In this document: positions 1 through 11,400 of the stretch, piece by piece
Layout of the letters: the number at the start of each line of letters is the position of its first letter
How positions within the stretch are numbered: position 1 is the stretch's first letter
Source: Brienomyrus brachyistius
Lineage: Eukaryota > Chordata > Actinopteri > Osteoglossiformes > Mormyridae
Assembly: GCF_023856365.1 (NCBI RefSeq)
Contig: NC_064544.1
Coordinates: 26,264,399-26,328,398, forward strand
DNA length: 64,000 nucleotides
Reading direction: 5' to 3'
Translations under genes and position numbers: made by a program
The notes under the pieces: model-generated
The model's input: the letters and a program-made list of their open reading frames with translations, nothing else
Database searches by the model: none
What the model was told of the DNA's origin: nothing

Positions 1-942
1 CCGCAGGGCACACTCACACACCATTCACTCTCACCTAAATACTTTCAGTAAGGCACATTCATATACTACAATAGCTCCACATAACACATAACTTACTGTT
101 ACCTAAACTTTCAATTAATTGATATGATCTCTCATTTAACACTGTCTATCCCCCAGAAAACAAGCCAAGTATGTAATGTGTCATTGACGAGACCCCCCCC
201 CCCCCCCCGAATTCCCGGGTCCCAGACCATTTTTCACACCCTGGCTGCAGCCCTGCTCCCGGTCACCTCACACCGCATCAGGGACTTTTACATTCCTTTC
301 TGAGAGTTGTTCATGAGGTATTTCTTTCACTCATCCATCATCAGCTGCCCCTGTTATACTAGACTGTTTTGGACATTGTTGGTAGTGTTATTGTTTAGTG
401 TTGGTTGTTGGAGCTGTAACTGACTATCGCTGTCAGGTATCTGGGGGAGGGCTTTGTGTATGTGATTTAGTTATACTGTGTGTTTTTTAAATATCTACAT
501 TATTGTATAGAGTATGTGAACATTGTAATTTTTCAATAATCGGGTCTTTTGTAATTACATGAAAATATAGGCCCAACCTGGGTGCACTCTGCCAAAAGTT
601 ATCTAAATTCTGATTGTGAACTTTCAAATCTTTTGTCTTGATTGAAAGTCTTGGTCTTGTCATGGTCTTGGGTTGGCATGGGTCTTGATTTTGTCTTGAA
701 CGTAAACAGATGGTCTTGAGCACATCACTGAGAGTTTGTCTGGTCACCACAGTACCAGGAGGCCTTCTGTAGACTGAAAAGGCCCTGAGTGAGGTCCCAG
801 TGCTACCTTTTATGTTAAACACCAGTGGGGTAGAGGTAGGGGGGCTCTCCCAGGGGGGTGCATGGGGAGAGGGGGGTCCCGACATACAGCCGCATGTTCA
901 ACATGGTGGAGCAGTGTTACTGTGTCACCCATATAGCTACTA

Positions 943-1330
943 GTGATGGTGCACTGTCACAGGAGAGTGAGGGGCTGTGGTCCAAATTCAAGACCATTCG
1001 TGAACGTTTTAGGCCACCATCCCAGTTCCATTGGGGGTAACAGGTATGTGCTTAGTGGGATGGATTACTTCACCCAGTGGCCAGAAGCCTATGCCATCCC
1101 TGACCAGGAGGGGGAGGCAGTTGCAGATGCCCTGGTGGAGCTTCTGTTTAGCCGGTTCGGGGAGCCAGAGACCCTGAACTGTAACTTGGGAATGAACTCT
1201 GAGTCTGCTGTGTTCAACTCCCTGTGCAGCCGGCTGCGCAAACACAAGACCTACACCTCTCCGCTCAGAGTGACGGCCTGGTGGAGAGGTTTCACTGCAC
1301 CCTGGAACAGCTGACCTGGATGCAAAGAGT
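943..1330 (+). pseudogene. Ty3/gypsy-type integrase fragment
   Basis: Frame 943-1270 reads LSGMDYFTQWPEAYAIPDQE and FSRFGEPETL, the catalytic-core region of gypsy-type integrases, where a tract rich in W-P-E-A-Y is usual. A frameshift near 1270 moves the homology to another frame (SDGLVERFHCTLEQL). No protease, reverse transcriptase or paired LTRs accompany it. It is a short dead remnant. Confidence 0.7.
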
Positions 1331-1839
1331 TCTGGTAGTGGTTTGGGGATGTCGATGCTCACGTGCTCCAAAAGTTTGTTCGCAGATTATTTCGACTGTT
1401 CATTACCAATACATAGTTACTCCTTTAATCAACCTTGTTGGCTTTATAACATATTACAGTGTCTAAAGGTATTCTGAATAAGGTATATTTTGAGTATCCT
1501 ACCAGAATACAATACTGAATACAATCAGGACTGAGTATTCAGCATTCAGGCACTACATGCTTATTCATAATGACGCTGAACCCTCACACTGACACACTGA
1601 CACAGACGAGTAACAATAAAGGAGACAGCGTCATAAACTCGCTTTTCACTGTGAACACAGACGTGTTTTTATCCATCATCCCCCTGCTGTACAGACCCAC
1701 ACATAAGTCAGACTTAATGGGTTTGGACCAATCAGGGCTCAGTCCCACACACAGACCCAGGAATCGAATCCTCAGTGTGAAGTTACAGTACTGCCCACTG
1801 TGTCAGAACACCTCCGGTAACCAGCAGAGGGCGCTCACA

Positions 1840-2130
1840 GTCTCTCCTCCCTGCACCACTCAGAGCTCACAAGACTGGTTTGACAGGTTCACTGCATCAG
1901 CCTCTAGTTCCCTCCTTTCCCCTCTGCCTGTTTAAGCTCCAGCTCCCCAGCAGTCCTCATTCGGACCTTGAACCCCTGGCCTGTGTTTCCCTACCTGTGC
2001 TAGTCCTTGCTCTCTGTGTTTGTACCTAATTCTGTTGTGTCCCAGTTGCCCTGTCCCTGCCATTCCTGTCCCATACCCTGATTTTACCTTATTAAACCCT
2101 GTTCTCATCTTTCCTCACCTCTGGATCTCT
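1840..2130 (+). other. LTR-like pyrimidine-rich segment
   Basis: A C/T-rich stretch with a TTATTAAA poly(A)-like signal near 2090 resembles the R/U5 end of fish LTR elements. Borders are not defined. The preceding 1470-1830 stretch shows no recognisable gene. Confidence 0.2.
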
Positions 2131-2690
2131 GCCTCCTTTTCTGCCCCCCCCCCACCCCCCCTTACCCCCAGTAGTGACACACTGAGCCTCCACACAGCAG
2201 AAGTTATTAAATGTATTAGAAACACCCACCTCCATTTATACATAATAAGTATGAAAATGCAGGGAGACTCACCTAATTTAAAGGTGCCGTTCATCCAGGC
2301 AAGGAGTTGGGAATAAATAGCAAGGAACAGCGTGTTAAACAGTGCGGGATCATCTGTAAGGCAAACAGAGTAAATCAGACAAATTCATTCCCTCATCAGT
2401 CTATACAGATATAACATGATATTAAATAACAAAGTGTCTTTGGGCTTTTCCTCCCCTGAGATAAATCCTGTCGTCCCCAGGGCCCGACTGCACTGTGAGG
2501 TCATGCACAGTAAGGCCCATGATCCGAGGGCAGCGGGGGCCAAAATACAGGCCAAGGAATCACCCTACATCAGGTCCACACAATAACATCCTACTGGGTA
2601 AAATGTCAGGTGCCCAGAGTACAAGTGCGTGGATTAGAGCAAGAAAAAAATCATCTGACTGAATTTTTAATTTTTTTTTTTAAACCAAAT
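2131..2690. other. Gene-free stretch
   Basis: Nothing recognised: mixed sequence between the LTR-like segment and the hexanucleotide array, with a short C-rich run near 2145-2165. Confidence 0.4.
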
Positions 2691-2703
2691 GCTCCATGTC
2701 GCA

Positions 2704-3466
2704 GGCCCACACTCATACCCACACTCACACCCATACCCACACTCATACCCATACCCACACTCATACCCACACTCACACCCACACTCATACCCACACCCAC
2801 ACTCATACCCATACCCACACCCATACCCACACTCATACCCATACCCACACTCATACCCACACCCACACCCACACTCATACCCACACCCACACTCATACCC
2901 ATACCCACACTCATACCCACACCCATACCCACACTCATACCCATACCCACACTCATACCCACACCCATACCCACACTCATACCCATACCCACACTCATAC
3001 CCATACCCACACCCATACCCACACTCATACCCACACCCACACTCATACCCATACCCACACTCATACCCATACCCACACCCATACCCATACCCACACCCAT
3101 ACCCACACCCACACTCATACCCATACCCACACCCACACCCATACCCACACTCATACCCATACCCACACTCATACCCACACCCATACCCACACTCATACCC
3201 ACACTCATACCCACACCCATACCCACACTCATACCCATACCCACACTCATACCCATACCCACACTCATACCCATACCCACACTCATACCCATACCCACAC
3301 TCATACCCACACCCATACCCACACTCATACCCACACTCATACCCATACCCACACTCATACCCATACCCACACTCATACCCATACCCATACCCACACCCAT
3401 ACCCACACTCATACCCATACCCACACTCATACCCACACCCATACCCACACCCATACCCATACCACC
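2704..3466. repeat. Hexanucleotide satellite-like array
   Basis: About 760 bases made only of the six-base units CACTCA/CATACC/CACACC and close variants (ACCCAY and ACTCAY). Because the unit is a multiple of three and lacks stop codons, several frames on both strands stay open and give artificial proteins of His-Thr, Pro-Tyr-Pro-His-Ser or Gly-Met-Ser-Val repeats. No gene is implied. Confidence 0.95.
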
Positions 3467-3619
3467 TCGGCCATGCATCAAATTTTCAACACTGTGTTGT
3501 CCATTATCCCCTAAGCCCCTAGTTGAATTACATTTACATAATTGTAACAATAATTCAAGGTATGGCAAGACTTTACCATTGTAAATAATGAAACATCAAG
3601 TTTTCGGTGCAAATTTATT

Positions 3620-3890
3620 TTAACAACAATGCTTTAGTAATTTTAGTAATATCCACAAGAGTGGATAAGAAAAAAGCCATTGCTTCCATAGACTATTTTT
3701 TATGGCTAACCACAAAAAGCAAACACCTGCCATTTTCATCTTTTTGCACCATGAACTGAATGTGTTGCCATTATCGCCCATTTCATTCAGCCAAGCCCAT
3801 CTCCGCTTATTCTTTACCGTTTTGTCGATATCCGACAAATCTGTGCAGAAGCGCGTCCATGCTGACAAAACCGAAAGCAAACTGACGCGC
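3620..3890 (-). pseudogene. BED-like zinc-finger N-terminus of a transposase-type gene (fragment)
   Basis: The frame reads DKTVKNKRRWAWLNEMGDN and SSWCKKMKMAGVCF, which I recognise as the N-terminal zinc-finger style of a widespread hAT-related fish gene. A frameshift near 3700 is suggested by KIVYGSNGF in the neighbouring frame. No transposase core follows. Confidence 0.35.
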
Positions 3891-4316
3891 GAATGATGTC
3901 CTGTAAAATATGGCTTTAAGGACTATTTATATAGCCTACGTTCACAGATATCCTAACCTCATTTTAAAACAGGCTGAAAAATCCCCAGGTCCTGAACCAA
4001 AATACGGGAAATTTAGAGCAGCATCTCATTGCCATTCCTCTGTTAACAGCAAGAAAACGGAACGGACTACAAAACTGCTGATATTTATTCATTTTTAACG
4101 GAGCATAAGCTCTCGCAGCACTTGCGACACCGGAGCCACTGCACTGATTCTTGAGTTTCAGAGTTTTGGCTTCTTTAAGCAATGGGGTTTATCCACTGTT
4201 TTCCGACCTTTTTTTAGCTACTATTAGCGAATGAGACACTGACTTCCAAACATAAAAAAGTTCTATTCCGAACTTTTAAAAAAATGTAAAATATGCTACT
4301 ACTAGCCTATTATTAT

Positions 4317-4910
4317 TATCCATCCATCCATCCATTTTCCAAACCACTTATCCTACTGGGTCGTGGGGGGGTCCAGAGCCTATCCCGGAAGCAATGGGCA
4401 CGAGGCAGGGAACAACCCAGGATGGGGGACCAGCCCATCGCAGGGCACACTCCCACACCATTCACTCACGCAGGAACACCTACGGGAAATTTAGCAAGTC
4501 CAATTAGCCTCGGCATGTCTTTGGTCTGTGGGAGGAAACTGGAGTACCCAGTGGAAACCCCACGATGACAGGGGGAGAACATGCAAACTCCACACACATG
4601 TGACCAAGGCGGAGACTCGAACCTGGGTCCCAGAAGTGTGAGGCAACAGTGCTAACCACTGCACCACCATACTGTCACGCCCAGCTCGTACGATCGTCAT
4701 GTGTCACCCTGTTGTCTGGTCTATTTCAGTCCCCGTCTTGCCTCAGTTCAGTGTCTGTCATTGATGTCAGTGCCTGTGTTCCTTCCATTGACCTGATCCC
4801 TCTTGAATAAATCCCCGTTATCCCCGTATCCTGCCTGCTTGCCTGCTTTCTGCCCGTCTGCCTGCCTGAGCGATTACCCGTTGACCGGCGATCCTAACAC
4901 ATGCCGCCCC
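4317..4910 (+). repeat. Dispersed repeat family R1 (copy with inserted LTR)
   Basis: Starts with the CATC tetramer run, then CCAAACC(A/G)CTTATCCTACTGGGTC, and ends GCTAACCACTGCACCACCAT. It is the same family as copies at 13998, 23468, 27013 and 42527. The element is interrupted at 4673-4899 by a small LTR and resumes at 4900 with the family end (CATGCCGCCCC). Confidence 0.85.
4673..4899 (+). mobile_element. Solo LTR (227 bp) in an R1 repeat
   Basis: TGTCACGCCC...CCTAACA with TG/CA ends and a GAATAAAT poly(A) signal near 4805. The flanks are CATAC (4668-4672) and CATGC (4900-4904), a 5-bp target duplication with one change. Other R1 copies read CATG(C/T) at this place, so the empty site is known. 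Confidence 0.7.
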
Positions 4911-5129
4911 CCAAAACCTTAATGTTTATTTTCATTTTTAGGAAGGATAATTAAATCGTAATTAAACCGAAGATAAATACAGCCTTTCCAGAACTTTGTC
5001 TGCGAAGCTTGTTTACCCCCCACCCCCCCCCATTATTTTTCCTTCAGATCTGCATCAATCTCATTATTAACCTTTAATGCACTCAGTTGACCGAAATCCG
5101 TCATAGCGGCGGAAAACTTTAATCCATGT

Positions 5130-5245
5130 AAGTCAAACACCAGAACCTGCAAACTCCACACAAAGAGCAGAGGTGGGACTCGAACCCCCAGCCCTGGAGC
5201 TAAGAAGCAGCAGAGCTGCCCACTGGGCCTGTGTGCCATGGAAAA
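5130..5245 (-). repeat. Fragment of tRNA-like or dispersed repeat tail
   Basis: GACTCGAACCCCCAG with a run resembling the C-terminal part of repeat families at 21880 and 50600. Short and eroded. Confidence 0.35.
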
Positions 5246-5341
5246 TGAAACAGCTCTAAATCTCACTATGGTCAGAATTCTTAATGTGCCAATGAACATA
5301 AATGTTAATGTGAACAAATAAATCCACATAAATATACTTAC

Positions 5342-5434
5342 ACAGGAAATAAGCCATGATTTCAAAAATGTCTCTAAGTCGTACTGTTTCTCCCTTCCTT
5401 CGGGAGCGTATTATCCGAAACACACCGAGACCAA
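5342..5434 (-). CDS. Exon 8 of array; possible last exon
   Basis: A 93-nt phase 1-1 exon (31 codons), acceptor cccttatttcag, donor gtaagt. It is basic (RIIRSRRKGETVRLRD) and ends in a short hydrophobic stretch (IMAYFL), so it may be cytoplasmic or the start of another helix. If the donor is not used the frame runs on for about 21 codons to a stop near 5280. A possible later exon near 5033-5060 lacks a convincing acceptor. Confidence 0.5.
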
Positions 5435-8400
5435 CTGAAATAAGGGAAGATAAGTGTTAGTCACCAGTCACAGACAGTGATCCTGTGTTTAAAACCCTGC
5501 ACAGCACTGTCACCTGGGGGTTCTGAGTTTGAATCCCATATTGGATGCTGCACAGTGCACAGCAGATTTAAATGGGTTATGAAAGGGTGTTTTAGTTGGG
5601 TATTGTATCATAATTCCCTAATTGTGTAGATATTCATTATGAAAAGCACACTTTTAAATATCAATTTCAATCCAAAGTTTAACATTTGTGTGTTTCATTC
5701 AGTATAATTTAGCAAATAAATACCTCAGTACCAAGTTCTGCCCCAGTGTTCCTGATGTTCCCAAGTCTAAAACAATTTTTAAATAGATATTTTACAAAAC
5801 CTGAAAACATACTTACCTGGGAGTAAGACCATGATGACTGGAAACATTAATAAAGTGGAAAATGTTGCAAGTTGTTCTTGCCAAGCTAGATCTGAGTATT
5901 TCTCCAGATAAACACTGACAGCAACTAAAATAAAGTAAGAATAGAGTCAGTCACCATGAAACTCATGTCAGACAGAGTACAAACTGACAAATGTGTTCAC
6001 TGGTCATGCACAGGCCTGTCACCTGGGGGTTCTGGGTTTGAATCCCTTATTGAACATTGTGATATGAAAAGCACATCCCAGAGTGTTTAGCTTGGGCATT
6101 TAATCATGCATCCCTAAATGTGCATATTAATTGTGAAAAAAATACATTTCTGAAATCCCTGCAGCCAAAAGAAACTAAATTAACATATACATCATCCATC
6201 CATCCATCATAACCCCTTCTCAAGTACAGTTTCATGGTGAGACTATCCGTAAAAAGCCCAGAGCAGGATACACCGTGGTCGGGTGCCAGTTCATCACAGG
6301 GCACATCATCCACTCACACACAATGGGCCATTTTTAGACCCCATGTAACCTAAATGCATGTTTTGTGTGAGTATGTATGTGTGGGGGGGGGGGGGGGGGA
6401 CCAGAGCACCTGCAGTCAGAGGCGTCATGCTGATAGAGACTGAAGGGGCTCTGGGCCCCTCAGGGTTTTAGATTTAGGTTCCAGACTGTTTAGCCTGTTT
6501 CACACTATTTCTTGAATCACAGTGCATATAATTATTATATAATTATCATATAATTATCATATAAATATCAATGCTGGTGATAGATTTTTTTCCGTATTTA
6601 ATGTGTTTCCATAATTACAGCAAGGTTTAAATAAATTCTGAACAACACCGGTTACTATGTGCTCAATTTGCAACTTTCTTTTCCTTGTAATTTCACAATG
6701 TAAGGATGGGAATGACGTTAATAATCAAACCTACAACTCCCATGATCCTTTGCTTCGGTAAGTTAACATGGCCGTGAAGAGCAGTATGCATAGAGCAGTT
6801 ATTAAAATGAAAACTTTAGAAACACATTAACATTTATTGCACCAGCTGAATAGCTAACATACTGATTACTGCACTGTATCATTCATATACAAAATCACAT
6901 TTTATCCTGTAAGAAATGTGACTGGGGTGAGACATAGATCACACACCTAGGCTAGTCTAATACACAGCTACATTATCATGGTTAAACAAAGAAGCCTGAG
7001 GAAACGTTGCATCAGAGACAGAACAAGCAGCAAACAGGACAGAAGGAGCGACAGGGTCTGTGACTGTAGGTGGGCATGTAGCTACTGCAGCAATCAGCCA
7101 GGAGCAGCTCATCATGTGCTGAGTTTAAGCTACGGTGTCTTTGCTATTGATTTGGTGATTTAGTCTTCAAAGGAGGAGGGGGTTGATTTAGTGATTCCCA
7201 GAGAGAGACTGGGGAGGGACAGTTACATTAGGAGACGCCATATTCAAGTGGAAGTAGGACGTTCTGCCAAAACACTCTTTGGAGGCAAACAAGGAAGCTG
7301 CATGTTGTAGGATGATGCCTAATGGGGTCAAATATTGGGGGGGGGCATATTTACCCATCAGTGGTGTCTCCTTTAAGAGCAGACGTGTCAGTGATCACCT
7401 GATAGTCTGTAGCTCACGGTATGTGTGAGCTGAGCTGCTCTTCAGCACGTTGGGTGCCATGGAGACTGTGGTTGGTATGTATCCTTTTTTTAAGCGAACA
7501 AATTTTTATTGAACAAGTATTAACATAGAAGGAAACACAACAGACCGCCCACCTTCTAACTGGTCACGAATGTCGAACAGAAGGTCTCTTACAATCCCTA
7601 AGACACGTAGAAATGGTAGATTTAACAGAAGCCCAGTATCTAGGAGGAGGAGGAAGAGGAAGCATAGAGCTAATAAAATTAATGCTTGGCAGCACATTCA
7701 GTTTAATAATGGCCAGCCTTGTCTGGAATGAGAGGGAGAGAGAAGACCACGAGGAGATGGAGACCTTAATACCCTCCAGAACACAGCAAAAGCTGGCAGC
7801 TGCAAGCTCTAGGACTGAGGGGTAGATGTCCGACCCCAGGTATCTGAAAGACGTCGCCTGAGGAACAGAAGAAGGAAACGAGGAAAAGTGACATGCAGGA
7901 TTCAGTGGAAGAAGAGAAGACTTTGCCCAGTTAATCTTATAGCCGACAGGGATTCATATGTCTGAGACAGATTAAGGACATGAGGAAGACCAGCTGGGGC
8001 ATTGCCAAGGTAAAGGAGCAGATCCTCAGCATATAAGGAGACTGTCTGAGGAAAACCTTTAACCAGGATAGGAGACATGAGATAATGAGATTAATAGAAG
8101 GATATGGAAGAGTGGAGTAGAAAGCAGTTTCCAAAATTCAGAAAGGAGATGGAGAGGGAAGCCATCAGCCCTGAAGATTTCCCTTGGCTCATGGAGCCCA
8201 AAACCTCTTTAAGTTCAGCGATTGAAAGAGGAGCCTCAAGCACTGAGGCTTCTGGACCTGAGAGCTGGGGGAGGGGTTAGTCATCAAGAAACCAATCAGG
8301 ATCGGAGGGTGGGGGGATGGAGGGGGGGGAGAATAAATCTGAAAGAAAGCAGTTGCTGATTCCCAGAGGGTTGGTGGTTTGGACCCCATCTTTAGGTTTA

Positions 8401-11400
8401 ACGGAAGAGATCATTGAAAATGAGTCACACTGCCTAAGCCTGAGAGCCAATAGTTCACTAGGTCTGTCACCAGACACATAATAGTGAGACCTGGTGCGAT
8501 GAACCACAAACTCGGCGCGGTGTGACAGAAGAGTATTCAGCTTGGCCCTTGTGTTAGAAATACGGATCTCATGGTCCTGATCCACCACAGCAAGGCTCAC
8601 TTTCTAACTCAGAGGTGCTTTTCAAGATCTGAAATCATCTGATGACATTCGTAAGTCAGGCTGCTAGCGAAAGCAACCTTGGCATCACAAAGGAAGCCCT
8701 TATCAGCCATCCAGCAGTAGGCTGGGTCATCAGTGGTCAAATAAGCTATAAATTTGATTCTGAAGCAGAGAAGTATTAAATCTCCGTTGCAAGGCCTGAG
8801 GAGGTAGAGAGGGCACAGCCAACTGGGGTAAAGCACATTTGTGATCAGATAAAGAAGAGGAAAGCAGAGAAGCATTAGAAATAGCAGGTATGAGAGAGCG
8901 AGAAACAAAGATGTAATATATGCCAGACTGGGACCTGGAGCGAGGAGAGAATAAAGAGTTTTCTCTGGTGGAGGGGTTCATAAGACGGAATGAGTCGACT
9001 AAATTGAGCTCCTCCACAGATTTACACAGGGAATGAGTGGAGGGGGGCACCCGGCTACCCAAGAGAGGGAGATTTATCCAGGACAGGGTCGACAGGGTTG
9101 TTTTATGTTGAGTTTGGGTAATTCTATATTATCGAAAAAGGAGTTAATGTCTATTAAGTTCGGTTCGTTATCTGGGGTATACAATTTTTCATAAAAGTTT
9201 TTGAAAGCATCATTTATTTCTTCAGGAGATTCAGGAGATAGCCATGGGTTGTTTAAATTGTTTAATGCTTAAATCGAGTATTACTGGTGCATGGTCACTA
9301 CTGTAATTATGATGGGATGGATTATGGACTCCAAGATATCTGGTATGACTGAATTGCTGGCTAGAAAAAAATTGATACGTGAGAAGGATTGATGGGGTGG
9401 AGAAAAGTGTGAGTATCTCTGTTTGCTGAGTTTATTTGGCCAGATTCATCCATGTATTGTTTCAGTGTTTCAGTGGAGTGACAATTTCTGAAATTAACAG
9501 CAGTAGATGATCCACTGTATCTAAAGTGGGATTATTGACTGTGTTAAAGTCGCCTCCAATTATAATTTTAGAGTCTGATAAGTCTGATAATGTGTGAAAA
9601 AATGTACGGAACAAGACAGTCGTCAGTATTAGGTCCATATATATTTGCAGTAGTTAAGTTACTATTGTTAATGGTTATGTTAATAATGACATATCGTCCC
9701 TCAGGGTCGGTGATAGTTGTATTATGCATGAACTGAATTTTTTGGTTTATTAAAATCGAGACACCTCTTTTTTTGGAGTTATATGTTGATGAATATACTT
9801 AATTAAATTGTGGGGTTTTTAATTTCTGACTTGTGGCTTCTGTCGAGTGAGTTTCTTGTAGCAGGCATATGTCTGCTTGTAGTTAGTCAAGTGATTCAGA
9901 ATTTTGATACGCTTTGCCTGTGAACTAGCTCTGTGAAAGTTCCCTGTTACATACTTAAGAGTACTTATTATGAAGTGTATGTATACGAATTTAGATATGA
10001 TATGAATGTAGTGATGGTATGGATGATATGACAGGACACACAAGAGCAAAACAGCAATAATAATAATAACTTTAAATCTATATACTGTATATACTCTTAT
10101 GAGGCAGGTTCACCATCATTATTCCCATTATAACATATAAAGAGTAACAGTGATTTAAAAAATTCCAAAGCCTCAAACTAAGACAGATGATGTCCTTTTT
10201 AGGGATGTGTTCATACTGCAGGACTTTTATTCCAAACTATGCAGTATTATTAGCCCTTTTGAGTAATTTAATTCACGGGAAAGGCTGACAAGCACATGAT
10301 AATGTTACGTGGAACGAGGAAGCAGAACGTGTGAAAAGGAGCCCGGTGCTAAACCCTGCCACACTGCCCCCAATAGGAGGAGAAGGGGAAGGACACGGTC
10401 GGGTGGCGACCGTAAACCAAGTGTGTCACCAACACCTGATTTGAAGGAAACGCCAAAGTGGAAAATGCTGGTATGGAACTATTTGTAGATGCTCAGCCTC
10501 AAGGGAACCAAGAACAGAAACCAACAAGGTCAGATTTGCAGTCGTCTCCGGGCATAAAGCCTTGAAGTCTGAATCTCTCCCAAGCCATTACTCTGTCCAG
10601 GCAGTGGAATTGGTGGCCTTGATCACGTAAGCAGGCAGAAGGGAGAGCAGTGAGTATTAACACATACAGAAATTATGCCTTTGGAGTTACCCATGACTTT
10701 GAAGCCCTGTGGAAGCACAGGGGGTTTCTTACGTCTATAGGAATACAAATTGTGCACCACCAACTGATCTCTGATTTATTGCAGACTATTATTTTACCCA
10801 AAAGTCTAACAATATGTAAATGTCTGGTGTTGCCTTACCTTTCCAAAAAGGTAAGAGAGCCAAAGCAGCGGCAGCACAACCACTCATACAAATGATGGCG
10901 TGCAGAGATGATGGCTGTGAAACTAACACTGTGGTTTTAGATTTGCAGACACTTCAGTCTATAGCAACGCAAAAGGAGAACTAGCTGTGGAGAACAAAGG
11001 CGTGTGAAGTGAGAGGTGGGGTGTGGTAAAGTCATCTCGCTAGGGTTAGGGTTAGATCACAGACCAGACTTTTTTATTGTCTTAACTCATTATCCATTAA
11101 GACAAAAGGGACATTAATTGCAACTTCAATTTCGATTATCTTGGGGCTCGGTAGGTCAATTTTTACAAATGAGGGCTCATTTTGTTCAGGAGCTTCACCT
11201 CTATCTAGTGGAAACATTGATATTATCATTGCAGGTATTTGAAAAAAATGTCCAAGTGCCTACAAAAGGGGTTTGTCCTGAGGCCGTTTGAAACCTCCAT
11301 GACTTCACTAGACCGGCTACATTTACTGCAGGTAATACTTTCAGGATTTCACTTGTTTACAATGCAGTTCTGGTTCGATAAGCAGACGCTTGGGTTGCAT

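Noticed and set aside
181..220. C-run followed by GAATTCCCGGG, resembling a cloning linker
   Set aside because: The sequence on both sides is ordinary genomic DNA, and poly-C runs also occur elsewhere in the window (e.g. 53153, 55070); not enough to claim vector sequence.
2610..3584. Long open frames on both strands (His-Thr, Thr-Leu-Ile-Pro, Gly-Met-Ser-Val repeats)
   Set aside because: They are products of a six-base repeat without stop codons; no start context, splice sites or non-repeat domain.
5033..5110. Possible last exon of the receptor (ending DADLKEK)
   Set aside because: No acceptor with a pyrimidine tract and the phase-1 reading is only five codons; too weak to call.
11041..11055. 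Telomere-like TAGGGTTAGGGTTAG
   Set aside because: Only about two units, no array; chance or a tiny interstitial relic.
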